NCBI GenBank assembly: GCA_014529385.2
Contig: CM043968.1
Coordinates: 21,879,484 to 21,943,483 of the forward strand
From: Adiantum capillus-veneris
Lineage: Eukaryota; Streptophyta; Polypodiopsida; Polypodiales; Pteridaceae
Length of the DNA: 64,000 nucleotides
Reading direction: 5' to 3'
Shown here: positions 31,790 through 43,983 of the stretch, piece after piece
How positions within the stretch are numbered: the first letter of the stretch is position 1
How the letters are laid out: every line of letters starts with the position of its first letter
Position numbers and translations under genes: made by a program
Notes under the pieces: model-generated
What the model was told of the DNA's origin: nothing
Database searches by the model: none
The model's input: only the letters and a program-made list of their open reading frames with translations

Positions 31790-33435
31790 CAAAAAAAATA
31801 ATGCTATATTATTTGATGATTGCTTAACCTTACATATAAAGGCTTTTTCCTTGCCATGCAACCTTTACTTTAACTGAACTTTACTGCATGCCTATAAGAG
31901 GCTTTTCCCACTTACCGGCAAAGGGCTTGAACCCAACAATCCCCCCCTCAAGCCCGAACTGGACAAGCAACTCATGATACCTCGAGTTTTTGGTGTCCTC
32001 GTCAACCGCCGTGAGTTTTAGGTTTTCTCACAACCAAGGATTTTTGGTTTATCCATAACCTGGTGCTAGGTGAGTAAACCCCCCTTGAACAGATAGGGTG
32101 TAGGTCAAATATGTAGCTACCAAAAATGGAGTTTTTGGTTCACTGCCAAACCTTGGGTTTATGGTGTACCCAGTAACCTCATGAGAAGTGATAACAACAG
32201 GCTGAGAACTGATAAAATGGGAGATCTTACCATTTATGGATGGCAGTGTCTATATCCCGTACAAATTTTTTGATATGATGAAAGCTAACAAGCATGACAA
32301 TGACTGACAACAAGTAATGTAAAAGAGGCTTTGACTGGAAAACATAATTGTGTTGACAGAACATAACAGATGTATGACATTGAACTGGTAAAATACTTTG
32401 TGAAATCTTGTACTGCAACCTCGAAGCAAATTCCATGTGTTGCATCTGTTGATATGTTGAGTGCTTTGAATAAAATCGTCATGGTCTGCATCACTTGCCG
32501 CATTGCTAGCTGTATCCGAACCACTAAATTGGTATACTTGGCATACGCGTTCGAGAGAGGTGCTGCATGTAAATTAAGATGTTGAAATGTTGTAGGAAAG
32601 TGCATACTGGCTTGCCTTGCATTTGATGGCCATTCAAAATGCTCGATGCACAGAACTCGTTTTGCCGATAGCCACTCTCTTTTTACTAATACACCGGATT
32701 GCGGCTGCGGGGTGTGAATCAACACACTATGTGTGAATACCCACTTGGATAGAAAGTTCAAGACCAAAATTGGGTGGCCCTTTGTTTTCAGTGTGAAAAT
32801 CACAATAAAACATAATTAAAAAAAAAACGAGTTGTCTGTAGCAGCAGTCGAAACATGCGATGGCGAGCTTTGCAGAGAGAAGATGATCAAGGTTCATCAC
32901 CATCCCAAACATTGCAGATGGCTTTGCTTAGATTGCTATAGGTCAGCGCTGCTTGGGAGGTTCTCTGAAGCACCGAAAACCAACACAGCTTGGCCTTGAT
33001 AAGCTTAGCTCTGCATCTATCTCCGCCTCCTTCTCTTGCGTCTTGAGATGCAGCAGCCAACGAAGTCTTGCTCACCTAGGAACCTACGTTTTTATATGCT
33101 GGCTCGCCGTTGGAGCCATAATTGGGGTCTGCTCTCGACAGTTCAACAAAAGGCAGTGTTTTGAAAGGCAACTGCCAAGGCACCAGCACCTACGAGCTCC
33201 TATGTTTCAAGATGTTGTGTTGTGACTGTGTACCAAACCGGCAGAGTCTCTCCTTGCTACTGCGTTTGGATGTGCACCTGGTAGTTGTAGAGGCACCGCC
33301 TGTGGGCGTCTTGAGAAGCCAGCACCGAAGGAGCGCCGAAGCTCTGATACCAGTTGTTGTAACCTTGGGAAGCTATGGTGGATGGAGCCGGAGGATAGCC
33401 ATGGCTTGAAGGGAGGAGCACAATAGAACAAGTTG

Positions 33436-33482
<47 letters not shown>

Positions 33483-33633
33483 CGACACAGAGATGCAACA
33501 AAAAAAAAACGCTATATTATTTGATGATTGCTTAACCTTACATATAAAGGCTTTTTTCTTGCCATGCAACCTTTACTTTAACTGAACTTTACTGCATGCC
33601 TCCCACTGACCGGCAAAGGGCTTGAACCCAACA
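31632..33633 (-). mobile_element. Nested 2.0 kb LTR element, right copy
   Basis: LTRs lie at 31632-31938 and 33355-33633, target duplication ATATT at 31627-31631 and 33634-33638, and the tRNA-iMet PBS at about 33335-33353. It is identical in position and ends to the left copy; only the GA tracts differ (2 and 10 bp shorter). The 172-codon frame recurs at 32285-32803. Confidence 0.92.
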
Positions 33634-33638
33634 ATATT

Positions 33639-34317
33639 GGGTATGGGTGCGATATGCAGGGGGTGAAATAGGCCCCACAAAATCAATGCCCCATTTTGCA
33701 AATGCCCTTGCTCCCATCATTGGCCGTAGTGGCATCTCATCTCTCTTTATCAGCACCTTGGTGCGCTGACATGCGTCACATCGCTTTACAAAGTCCTCAG
33801 CATACATATGCAATGTAGGCCACCATATTCCTGCGGTTAAGACAATTTTTGCCATCTTTTCGCCTGAAAATGGCCTCCACTTATTTCTCCATGTGTGTGT
33901 TCTAGAATCAGCAAGTATTCACTTTCACTTGCATAGACTCTAAGTTGGTTGTCCTTTCCTCGCTTGTAGAGTTGATTCCCAATTAAATTAAAGGCGCGAG
34001 CCTCCAACTCTATTGCCCTTTTCCGCGCTTTTGTTATGTTTTCAGAAAATGTCCTTGTTGTTAAGAAATCAATGATATATTGACTCCATGCAGGTGCGAT
34101 GTTTACCTGAAATAGTGTCGCGTGATCCATCAGTCGTTTGTCACTACATATAGTACAATTGTTAACATAAGAATGTGTGTCAGCATACATAGTTGGCCAA
34201 TAAACTCCTAATTGTTTCAATCTTTGGTGTGTTTTCATTGTTGAACAATGAAATGCACAATCCTGGACGTATGTTTCTTTAAGATAACACTCGAATTCCT
34301 CAGGATTTATACATAAT
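33639..34317 (-). pseudogene. Integrase zinc region with two HHCC modules, right copy
   Basis: Corresponds to 3321-3999. One coding difference from the left copy (33752) changes Pro to Leu in the segment after the second CX2C. The frameshift between the modules is shared. Confidence 0.8.
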
Positions 34318-34349
34318 CGTAGAATTTGGTCCGAGCCTAGATGATATAG

Positions 34350-35210
34350 TCATCCTGCAATCAACTGGAATTTTTTTGTTTGTCGAATTGTTTGTTGTTT
34401 GGATCTGTCTTCCTTGTTATCAAATCTACCTCCAAAGGAAAGAATACTAACAATTTCTTGAGACCATTTGGGTATCATTTCAATATTGAAAAGATAAGCA
34501 TCACGTATGTCATCGTTTACTCCTTCAGGAGCTTCCCCGTTTTGCAGCCTTGAAAGATGATCGGCCCGTAGATGATTTTTACCCTTTTTGACTACCACTG
34601 TGAAGTCAAATTCTATCAATATAATAAACCAGCGTACAATTCTCCCAGTATTGCATGGTTTATTTACTAGATACAAAAGAGCTTGATGATCTGTGAAGAA
34701 CACAAATTTGTTTGCGAGCAAATATTGCCGAAATTTATTTACAGCGTAAATCATTCCTAACCACTCTCTTTCAGTGGTTGCGTAGTTCTTTTCTGCACTA
34801 TTTAGTTGTCAGCTTGCATAACAAACTGGGAAATCCATTGTTCCATCTCCAGGTTGAGCCAGAATACTTCCAATTGCATATGCAGATGCATCAATGTGAA
34901 CATGGAATATCTTTTCCCAATCTGGTGCTTTTAGTACAGCTACTGATACAAGGTTTTCTTTAAGCTTTTGGAATGAAGTTTCACAATCCTCAGTCCAGTC
35001 GAAACTGACTAATAAGCGATACAGAGGTTGTGCAATGACTGCATACATATATATGAATCTTTGATAATATCCGCAGTGTCCCATGAAGGATTGTACTTGT
35101 TTGGCATTAGTGGGCCTGGGCAAGTCTACTATGACTCTGATTTTGTCTGGGTCAGTGGTTATGCCATTTCTTGAGACAATATGTCCTAAGATGCGGCCTT
35201 GCCTAACCAT
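34350..35210 (-). pseudogene. RT connection and RNase H, right copy
   Basis: Corresponds to 4032-4892, with the same stop pattern. The first RNase H Asp (HIDASAYAIG) and the HLSRL end are present. One base (34962) differs from the left copy. Confidence 0.9.
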
Positions 35211-36202
35211 AAAAATGCACTTTTTCGGGTTGAGATAGATTCGATATGTTCTGCATTTCTCAAATACCTTTTGTAAATGGTCAATATGTTCGTCTCATAG
35301 AAGAGAGTGTACAAAAAGATCATCCATATATATTTCTAAGAATATTCTCAAGTATTCTTTGAACGCATGAGTCATTAACCTTTGAAAGGTAGCTGGGGCA
35401 TTGGTCAAGCCAAAAGGCATAACTCTATATGCATATATTCCCCATTCTGTGGCAAACGCTGTTTTGTGTTGATCCTCTACTTCAATTGCCAGTTGGTTAT
35501 ACCCTGAAAATCCATCTAAAAATGAATAAGCCTATTTCCCAGCCACCCTCTCAAGTACATGTTCGGTGATCGGCAAGGGATAATTATCCCTTATTGTGGC
35601 TGCATTTACGTTTTTGAGGTTCACACACACATGCATCTTTCCGTTCTTTTTGGGGACAACCACAATGGGTGACACCCAATCTGTTTGTTTGATTTCATAG
35701 ATGAATTCAGCATCCATCAGCTTTTCAATCTCCTCCTTGATTCGTTAGCAAATGTGTCATTATATGTGTAAGGACGTTGTTTTGCTACCTTTGGCATCTG
35801 ATTTCAATGGAATTGTGTGTTGGCATATCGATGGATCAACTCCTTGAGGTCTTTGTAGGACCATGCAAACACATCTTTATACTTCTTGAGAAGTTGTGTT
35901 AGCAGTTCTTCTTCTTGGGGATCTAAATCAGTTGCTATATAGACCGGCTGAGGCTTTTCACCTGGCGCAGCAAGGTCTATCAGTTTTTCATTTTCCGGCC
36001 CATCGTAAGATTCCTGGTTTCTTCTTTCCCTGACTGGTGGTGTCGTTATGATTTTTCTGTCCTGGATGGTGAATTTTTTATAGTGGGATGGTACATTCAT
36101 GTTTCCTTTTTCAAACTCCTCCTTACCATCACTTTCTCCCTCAGTAGTCCATACCTCTTGTAATGACCGTTTTAGTTCTTGGTATTTCTTTTTACGCTCC
36201 AT
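35211..36202 (-). pseudogene. Reverse transcriptase, right copy
   Basis: Corresponds to 4893-5884. YMDD lies at about 35319-35330. The nonsense codons after VHSLL and VAGK are shared with the left copy; bases 35284 and 35724 differ. Confidence 0.92.
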
Positions 36203-37030
36203 TTTGGTCCACTTTGGGTTTTTTGTTTTTTCCTGTTTTGATTGTTGAGATTTTTTTTATTTTGTTTCTATTTTAGTCTTTCGTACCTGTTTTATTTCCT
36301 CTTGCGTTCCTTCCCTTTGAACTTTTGAGAATCTGCCTTATATTTGGTCTTTTACACAATCCTCTGCTTTGACAAGCATTAGATAGTGAGTTTTATCTTT
36401 TATCCTGGGCATCAAGTTCTCTCTAATTTTGTTTTCTGCTCTTTTCTTTCTATAGCGTTCCTGGCGTCTAGGGTGCTGATTGGCATAATCATAAAACTTG
36501 ATATTCACTATTTTCTCCCCACGCTCGCTTGAGCTGTCTGAACACTCGTTATCAGCATCGTTATCTACCTCCAGATGCTAAGAGAAGTTATAAAACTCTT
36601 CTTGTTTTGGTAGTTCTACAATCTCATCTCCTACTGGTATAAGGCTTACCATGTAATAGGGTAGCACATCATAGCCCTCCTTATCGCAAAATTTTGTCGT
36701 TGGGCTATCTGTAATGGTACAGACATCCAATGTTGCTAGTATGTGTTTCCATTTCAGAGGTTCTAAGGCATCTTCGGGAAAAGGTTTTGGAATGTAATCC
36801 TTGTCCTCTATAGCTCTTTTTCAGACGCATTCCTCTCTTTTTAATCTTCCACAATGTGAAGCTCCGCACATCCATAGCTCTTTTTTTTGCCATAACCCTG
36901 CTGGGAGTTTGGGCCCTGCCAATGTAGTTGAATCAAACTCTTCCACTGATGTCTGGTTCACATCTCTGTAACTATGGTCTTTTAGGTATATTTTGGTTGT
37001 AGTCTCACCATGTCTGAGGTATATGTGGTC
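36203..37030 (-). other. Degenerate protease-RT linker, right copy
   Basis: Corresponds to 5885-6712. No gene is supported. Confidence 0.6.
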
Positions 37031-37426
37031 TTAACCCCAATCCTGGACCATCTTTAATTGTCTCATGAATGGTCTTCCCAAGATGATCTCGTAATTGTTC
37101 TTTTTGTCAAAATTGACTATTGCAAATGTATGCTCATACTCGATTCCACACGAGGTGACAATTAATTTTTCTAGAAGTCCTAGAGACTTTTCCATGAACC
37201 CATATGCCAGTTGCAAGTTCATTCTGGTAGCTCTCAAAGCCGGTTTTCCCCATTTTTTCCAGATTTCCTTGGTGGCGATAGAGCCTCCTACTCCACTGTA
37301 AAGAATAGCTTTGGAAACTACTCCTTGGAATTCTACTGGTAGTGTGGTATTTCCATCTTCTTCCTCGCAATATTCTCCAACCTTGTTTAAAGATACAGGC
37401 TTAGAGTTTAGTTGAGGCTTGTCCAA
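37031..37426 (-). pseudogene. First retropepsin lacking catalytic Asp, right copy
   Basis: Identical frame to 6713-7108, with Y-S-G at the active site and IILGRPF near the end. It shows that the loss happened before duplication. Confidence 0.85.
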
Positions 37427-37680
37427 TTATCTGATCCCTTCTTCAAGCTTCGAGGTGGGGTCTTTTACTCCTAACTTTTCTAAGCATTTGCCTACGGTGG
37501 TCCACATGTTTGGCCATAACCTTAGGACTTCGGCTAATGCGATTGTGCATACCACAGGGGTGGACAATAACTCAATCAACCCTTGTGAATCCATCTCTTT
37601 GTTAGAAGAAAGTCTTTGAGATGGGATTGCTCTCACCTCATACTTGGCTTCATACTCCCCTAGGTAAGAGGGTAGAGTTT

Positions 37681-38502
37681 TTAGCGGTCTGGTTGGCTGT
37701 ACCCTGAACTAATTGATCCCTGGTCTCCCCCTTGTGAATGCATATCAAAGTTCAATTGTGATCTTGCCTCAAATTCTTCAATAGGAGGTAAGATCTCATT
37801 TTTCTCTTTAGCTTCGTTGGCATTGCGGATTTGCTTCCATAGGTCATCTAGACCGTTACAATCCTTACCCATTTCTACCAATGTTTTAGGCTGAAAACCA
37901 TCAATTGTCTCATCTATTGTATTTGGCACTATGATAGGTTCTCCCCAAGACTCAGAGGCAGTCATGAGTCTCTCCTTCGTGTCTGCTTGTTTCTCTAAAG
38001 TTGGTTTGATAGGGGTTGGAGTTGGTACTTCGTGCCAACTTGCAGGTTTACCAAGCGGGTTTTCTATCAAGGATTGGGCTGTTTCAATCATCTTTCGACA
38101 CATTTCTAACCTCTGTTTTTCTATTTCTGCATATGGATAGGTCATCCATCTTTGCTCTTGGGTTTGGTTATTTTTTAGTCTGGCTTCGTATGCTTTTAAA
38201 AGTGTGTCTAACTGCTCATTTACCTTTTCTGCCAACATTGATCCTCCTGATCCTGCACTTTTGGGTTCTGCTATTTCCTGGGGTGCTATGGTTGGTGCAG
38301 TGTGTGAGCTTAAACTAGTTAGATCCTCTAACCGCTCTAATCTATCCTTTGTGTGTTTTAACTCCCCGGATAGAGCCGTTTTCTCTCGTTCTCTCCTGGC
38401 TTTCATACGCGCCTTTCTAGCTTTCCAAGTGCTTCTCTGATTTTTCATTTTTGAACTTGGGGCATCGGTTTTTGGTTCTTCAATTATGGGTTCATTCGAC
38501 AT
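37681..38502 (-). CDS. Gag-pol linker protein, right copy
   Basis: A 273-codon charged frame identical to 7363-8184. The zinc knuckles (CX2CX3HX4C, twice) lie just upstream on the minus strand at 38641-38751, in a broken frame. Confidence 0.6.
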   Translation of the reverse strand: MSNEPIIEEPKTDAPSSKMKNQRSTWKARKARMKARREREKTALSGELKHTKDRLERLEDLTSLSSHTAPTIAPQEIAEPKSAGSGGSMLAEKVNEQLDTLLKAYEARLKNNQTQEQRWMTYPYAEIEKQRLEMCRKMIETAQSLIENPLGKPASWHEVPTPTPIKPTLEKQADTKERLMTASESWGEPIIVPNTIDETIDGFQPKTLVEMGKDCNGLDDLWKQIRNANEAKEKNEILPPIEEFEARSQLNFDMHSQGGDQGSISSGYSQPDR

Positions 38503-38640
38503 TCTTTGAGCTTGGGCTCGAGCTTGGGCTCATGTCACTGCCTGAATAGGTAGTACTGTCTCGTTTTCTAACCCTCCACTGGAAGGCACTGCTTCCAGCA
38601 TGTTCAAGGTAGTTTTTGCTCCTTTACTCGGGTTCTTAGG

Positions 38641-38751
38641 GCAATCAGGAATCAAATGAGTAATTCCACACTCGGTGCAATATGCGTTGACTCTAATGAT
38701 TTCATCATGAGGACAGTCTCTTAGCCAATGGTCTCCACCACACTTGTAGCA
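38641..38751 (-). pseudogene. Nucleocapsid zinc knuckles, right copy
   Basis: Two CX2CX3HX4C motifs, as in the left copy at 8323-8433. Confidence 0.85.
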
Positions 38752-38915
38752 GGGTCCCTTAGGCTGTTGAGGTGCTCCTTGAATTCCTCTTTGTTGGTAT
38801 GTATGTCTCTACCTGCCCATGCCTCTGTTGGCTATGAACAACAATGTTCGTTCATCCAAGCTATATCTTCCTTCTCTTGCTGCCTGTGCAGTTGTTGGTG
38901 GTCCTGCACTTTCCA

Positions 38916-39998
38916 TCATACTCCAAGGTCTGGCGTCGGGGGTTCTTCCGGTGGATAATAGACAGGATTTGCAGCATATTCATTGGGATATTCGTAATAT
39001 GCATGCATAGGCACCAAAACCTTCTCTTCTGGTTCATTTACTGTTGGTGTGTATCTTATGCCGACTGGTCGTAATCCGGGTAGGGGTGGTTGCTGCCCCA
39101 ACACTGGTTGTGGTCTTTCTACACCTATGGGTCTTGGTAGGTTTCTTGCTTGATACCTAGGCATCGATGGAAGTTGAGGAGATGCTACCTGAGCCTGGGG
39201 AGCATAAGGTCTCTCTCTCACATATCCCTTGTTATAATAACATTCCTCTGTAACATGGTTTGTCCATTTTTGTTCAATAGAACACCACTTTGGCTGTTTA
39301 GCCTGAGGCTTGGCATACAGGTTAATCTTTTTTAGCACTTCCTCTACAAGCTGCTCCTGGCTTAGAGCTACTTCTCCTTTCGGTGCTGTCTTAGCGGACT
39401 TTCTTCCACTTTGTTGTGAGGATGAATCGTCGTCAAGATCCTTAAATTCACCCTCCTTGTAGACCGCACAATTGTCTACAAGGTAAAGAGCCTCCTTAGT
39501 TAACTCATTTAACGTTGTGTTCCTCTTCATATATAAGTCCTTCTGGAGATTTGCATTCCTTAGTCCTTGAATAAATATAAGCAAAAGTCTGGACTGAGTT
39601 GGCAGTTCTTCCACAGGGCAGAACTTAACATATCTTTTTAGTCGTAGGGCTACCTTTCGCACAGACTCCCCTTCTTTTTGTTTGAATTTATGGATTTGTG
39701 AGACTGTATTATGAGCTATCCCCCTTTGTGAGAATTCCTCAATAAACTCGTCAAACACCTCCTCCAAAGACTCAAAGTCTCTACGCTCCACAGAGTCAAA
39801 CCAAGTAGCAGCATCCTCCTCTAGGGTCAGTCCAAACCCTGCAAATTGGGTAGGGAAGTCTAACACCTCTTCAACTCTAATTACACGCACAAAGGCTGCT
39901 ACATGATCCCTAGGATCTCTATTTCCCGTGTATTTCTTGTTTACCCATTTTTGCACCTGAGAAGGTCTAATTCTACGATGGTCTATAAATCTCATCAT
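38916..39998 (-). CDS. Gag capsid ORF, intact over 360 codons (right copy)
   Basis: An open frame with the Gag core (residues ~10-165: DPRDHVAAFV, WFDSVERRDF, EFSQRGIAHN) followed by a helical segment with LTKEALYLVDN and a Pro/Tyr/Gln-rich tail. Unlike the left copy it reads through base 39569 (Gln codon). The N-terminal part of Gag (40344-41253) and the zinc knuckles are in other frames, so full Gag is still broken. The ATG used here is simply the first in this frame; the natural start is probably upstream. Confidence 0.88.
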   Translation of the reverse strand: MMRFIDHRRIRPSQVQKWVNKKYTGNRDPRDHVAAFVRVIRVEEVLDFPTQFAGFGLTLEEDAATWFDSVERRDFESLEEVFDEFIEEFSQRGIAHNTVSQIHKFKQKEGESVRKVALRLKRYVKFCPVEELPTQSRLLLIFIQGLRNANLQKDLYMKRNTTLNELTKEALYLVDNCAVYKEGEFKDLDDDSSSQQSGRKSAKTAPKGEVALSQEQLVEEVLKKINLYAKPQAKQPKWCSIEQKWTNHVTEECYYNKGYVRERPYAPQAQVASPQLPSMPRYQARNLPRPIGVERPQPVLGQQPPLPGLRPVGIRYTPTVNEPEEKVLVPMHAYYEYPNEYAANPVYYPPEEPPTPDLGV

Positions 39999-40157
39999 TG
40001 GTTCTCCTCGTCCTACTCGATATATCTCCTCTGGTCTCCGGTAGTGGGAGGGTTCCTCTCCCAGAGATGCTCCTAAGCCATAATTTTTAACGGTTTTTGC
40101 AAGAGATGGTTCCTCTCTTCGAAATCACTCTATAGGTTGTCTTCTAGGCTATGTTGA

Positions 40158-41253
40158 CCCTTGAGTTTTTGGATTACTCTCGCCTTGATACCGTGAATAG
40201 AGTGGTGGTTCTTGTAAATCCCTTAGCCCTCGTGTGGCTGGATAACCATCTCGATTTTGGTCTTGTTCTAATGTTGCACTTTGTCAAAGCCATGTCTGCA
40301 ATGATGGTTGGGTTGCTGGTTGGTTTTGGTAGTTGAACGTATGTTATTGGTTAGAATGTGAGGTCACATCGTACTCTTCTGAAAATGGATTTGTCGATTT
40401 GCTAGGGGTGTTGGTGACCCTTGGCACTTCTTCGGGGGCATATGTTGATGTTTTTGGAGCTGTTGCCTTTTCTACCTCCTCTGGGAGAATACGTTTGTAT
40501 TCTCGCCCATACCTATCAACAAAAACGATATCCTTCCTCATAGCAATTTCATAAGAGAATAAGTAAAGAACCTTGTCTTTGCTTAATTCGTTTGGGTAGG
40601 GTTCTTTGCATAAAAAATAAGAGACTACTCCCTCGCTCTCATGCTTGTAAATTCCCACATTCTCATTATAAGTAGAGACCCTGGTTGTTTTCTTATCATA
40701 CATAAAAAGAGCTCTAGGTCGATCAATGTTTGGAGGCGGTTCTTGAGTTTCTGAAACCATTTTTCCTTTTGACACGTTATCTCCATATCTGTTGTAATCC
40801 TTAGGGTTACTAACTATCAAATAGTGGTTCCCCTTTTCATCTCGGATTCTATCTCCATCATCATAGACTCGAATTATCTCCAGTCTCTGAGCTGGTCTTT
40901 CTTCAATACAAATACACTTGCGTCCTCGATAGTCAGAATAAACTAGGGCTCCCCTCGAGTTTGTTCCTTCTTCTTATAGTGAACTTGGCATCGTTCAAAG
41001 GATTTTGGGAGGTGCTTTCTCCTAGCATTGGTCCCTCATCGAAGAAACCTCATGGCTGTTGACTACCCATCATGAAGAAGGACTGATCTAATGAAGTGTC
41101 AGTATCACTACCCTCCTCAATAATCGGTGCTAGTGGATCTAGCCTTGCCTGAGTTACACTCTCCTCAGTGGACACTAAGGTACCTTGATCACCTGCCACC
41201 TTTTGATCTCTAGGAATGTGTCTTCCTGATCTTAAATTCATCAAACTTAGCAA
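40158..41253 (-). pseudogene. Gag N-terminal region, right copy
   Basis: Frames 41253-41050 (MNLRSGR start motif) and 40820-40344 (158 codons). The latter is longer than in the left copy because base 40612 gives TTA (Leu) where the left copy has TGA. No enzymatic motif. Confidence 0.75.
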
Positions 41254-43039
41254 TGCAATTTATCACAAATCCAACCACTCACCTGGCAAAGGATCAGTTT
41301 CTGCACAACTTCTTGCTTTGCCGCTGAATATACATGTACACAAGAATTTAAATTTGGCAATCAAATCAAAGCATTTAACCGCTAGAGGTGGTCTTAGTAA
41401 TGATTGGTATAACTAGAGGGTTAACCTCAACCACTACTGTATTTTATACACTTCTGATGTTCTTGATTAGGTCTGCTAATCTGGAACTGTACTTCCCTCG
41501 GATGTTGGTCAACTTACAGGGAAAGTCTTAATTCTGTTTTTGCCCCGTCAAAACGTCAAACAAGGTCCAATTTCACTTCTGAAAGAAGTTCTGGAACTCT
41601 TAAGTCAGTTGGAACATCATTCTATTTCCTCAGTCAGCTTCTCTCTTCACTAAGCCCCTGTAGACATCCTATGCGTAGGATGTCAACCTGATCTGTTTTT
41701 CCTGGATTTTGCACTGTAGATTTCCCTTGATGTGCTTAGTCCACATTTGTTTTACTTTTTGATTTGGATACCTATAAGCTGGTCAATTGATCATAATTCT
41801 GTTCCAACAGCCTGATGTTGGTCTAGCCAGTCAAATCAACTCCAATTTGGACCAAAATTGACAAGGAGGCTTGCCTCAGGCTATACAACACCCTTCTATG
41901 CCTATAGTCAGTTTCTGGCTTCAATATCATGCATTAGACATTCTACACGTAGCATGTCTAACTGCTCAAAATGGCTTCAAATGCAAATCACAGACTCCCC
42001 TTAAGGTGTTGATCACTTTGGTATGCTCAAAGTTGAATTTAGAGTGCTAAATCACACAGAACACATCCTACGCGTAGGATGTCTATATGGTCTGTTTGAC
42101 CCCAAACTTGAGTCACAGCTTCCCCTTAATGTCAGCAACCCAGTGCTATGCTTAGATTTTAGTTTGGATTTCAAAAGACCCAAATTTTAGCTATCCTACC
42201 TCTTTTCAATCAAAAGATGCTAAGGTTTGCTTAAAACCCAATTTTCTCACCCATTTGAGATGAAAACTTCCCCAAGCACTCAATAAATCATGCAGATCAT
42301 GCTCATGCAGCCATCCTATGGTTTTGGTCTTAAAATAATGCCTTGGCACAATTTGGGTAGGATGTTTGGCAATTTTCTTTCTATTTGGCCTTATCCTGTC
42401 AAGATATGGTCAAACTTCCACTTTCCATGTGAAAATAGGGTAAAACCTACCTTCTAAACACATTGGTCAACTCAGATTTTCAAACTTTCCACCAGAACAC
42501 CCTGTAGACATCCTACACGTAGGATGTCTCCTGGCTTAAATTTTATTTTATTTTTCCTGACAGAAATGCTCCTTATGCTCTGCAGCTCTCTCAAAAACAC
42601 TCAGAGAAACTTTTGAACTTCACTTCAGCTTCTAAACACTCTTTACCGTCTTTTACAACCTTGTGATGCACCTAACAGCAAATATAACATGCATGAAGTG
42701 CTCTAGATCATAAATCATGATGTCCTACTTACCCTACTCCTACTCATCATGTGAGATGGTGACATTGGTGTCTTGGTTGCTTCCTGGCCTCTCCGAACTC
42801 TCAAGCTCTTCTTTCACCACCTCTACCACTCCAACTCCTACTCACTACACCACGACTTAACTAATACTTAAAACTACCTAAGTCGAAGGATCTAGGCCAG
42901 ACACTCGCTCCCTACACTCCTCCTAAGACCTAGAGAATCCTCCACCGTCTGATCCTGTCTAAATGTAAAACGAGACTCTGGCAAGCCAGAAAATCCCTAT
43001 CCTCAAGGACTAGTCTCGCTCACCTACCTAGGGTTTTCG
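41254..43039 (-). other. 5' leader of element 1, no gene
   Basis: Non-coding, homologous to the element A leader (15021-16816). It contains four dyads. The 1.8 kb length is unusual for a gypsy leader and matches between the two insertions. Confidence 0.8.
41662..42529. repeat. Four palindromes in the element 1 leader
   Basis: Dyads at 41662-41684 (one mismatch), 41936-41959 (variant), 42063-42082 (perfect 20-bp core) and 42506-42529 (one central mismatch). The core is AGACATCCTACG plus its reverse complement. Spacings are 274, 127 and 443 bp. The first differs by one base from its duplicate at 11345-11366, which is a perfect dyad. Confidence 0.92.
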
Positions 43040-43057
43040 TCCCCGACAGCGGCGCCA
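43040..43057 (-). other. tRNA-Asp-type primer binding site, element 1
   Basis: Plus-strand TCCCCGACAGCGGCGCCA, one base from the LTR edge; same as element A (16817-16834). Confidence 0.87.
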
Positions 43058-43058
43058 A

Positions 43059-43983
43059 TGTTGGCGGATACGCCGCGACGGACGTCAGCACAGCAAGAAC
43101 TCACCTAACAAGATTTGTCAACTAAGGACGAAGCTCGACCCACAGGCGCGTGGAAGCAAGCATAGGGTATCAACCTACACTCGACCGACCCGACTACTTC
43201 CTACAGAGGTCTCTACTCAATGTCGAAGCTACAGCCTTCACGAGTGCATAAGAGGAGATTTCTTACAACACCTTCAAGAGCCAAATACCCATCAAACGTT
43301 CTCGAAACGCCACAGAACTTGAGGGAAACCCTATTAACACCAATAGGTCGCTCTCCCTAAGGTCCATGAACCAAAACCCCAACCCTAAACACTTGGTGCA
43401 AAATCACGTAGGATGTCTGGTCGAAATTTACAGGTAGTCGTTTCCGAAAACTAAAGTGCCTAATGTGTAGCTCTACTCAATGTGAACGCGTGGATATGCT
43501 GAAATGCGAAAACAGACAACGTATGCTCACCGAATCACCATATATAGCTCGTGGGTCGAGTTCGCGAAGCCAAACCGTACACCCGCAAGGTAGGTATTGG
43601 TGCGTAGCTCTTGTCGGAGGCAGCACGCTGCACTTCTCCGCACTCGATTCCGACCACAGGTGCGCGCGTAGCATCAAGATAAAACTCTCACTCTCTCTCG
43701 TACACAGAGTACGCTCCTTCACACAGACATAACTTTTAAGAATGACAAAGGGTTTTTTCATTAAGGTCAAAAGTGGTATAAATACCTTACAATCTCAAAC
43801 CCGAATGTTCCAATTTAACCATCTACTCAATCTAAATATCAAAAATGGGATACAATGTGGAAGCTTCTGCAAGCCCCACTATTTACAAAGGTAAAATGAT
43901 GATTTTTCTCAATTAAAGAATAATTACAAAAAATAATATTCCGTCGAGCAATCATTCTCTGTTGGGTGTGTCCAGCTGCTAAC
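43059..43983 (-). repeat. 5' LTR of element 1 (925 bp)
   Basis: It starts TGTTGGCGGATACGCC and ends GCTGCTAAC, lacking the final A seen in the 3' LTR. It holds a TATAAATA/TATTTATA box near 43775, a palindrome half-site at 43406-43418 and the ATACAATGTGGAAGCTT block. It differs by roughly 6% from the 22205 LTR. Confidence 0.87.

Larger units (their letters stand above)
30331..41793. repeat. Right copy of the duplicated segment
   Basis: Matches 1-11475 with about nine substitutions and two shorter GA tracts. If the tandem model is right, the full unit is 11476-41793 and its other copy lies mostly left of the window. Confidence 0.9.
22205..43983 (-). mobile_element. Giant Ty3/gypsy element 1 (about 21.8 kb, LTR to LTR)
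   Basis: The minus-strand order is 5' LTR (43059-43983), tRNA-Asp PBS, leader with four palindromes, gag, PR, RT, RNase H, integrase with a nested element, second retropepsin, spacer, palindrome array, coiled-coil ORFs, polypurine tract, 3' LTR (22205-23089). The two LTRs differ by roughly 6% and the GCTTG next to the left LTR is not repeated after 43983, so they may belong to two recombined insertions. Against that, element D shows the same spacer-palindrome-ORF-PPT-LTR order, which supports a true 3' module. Confidence 0.65.

Noticed and set aside
31659-31877. Open frames across GA, CT and GT tracts (also at 46505-46960 and 59150-59470)
   Set aside because: They encode only dipeptide repeats from microsatellites, on both strands.
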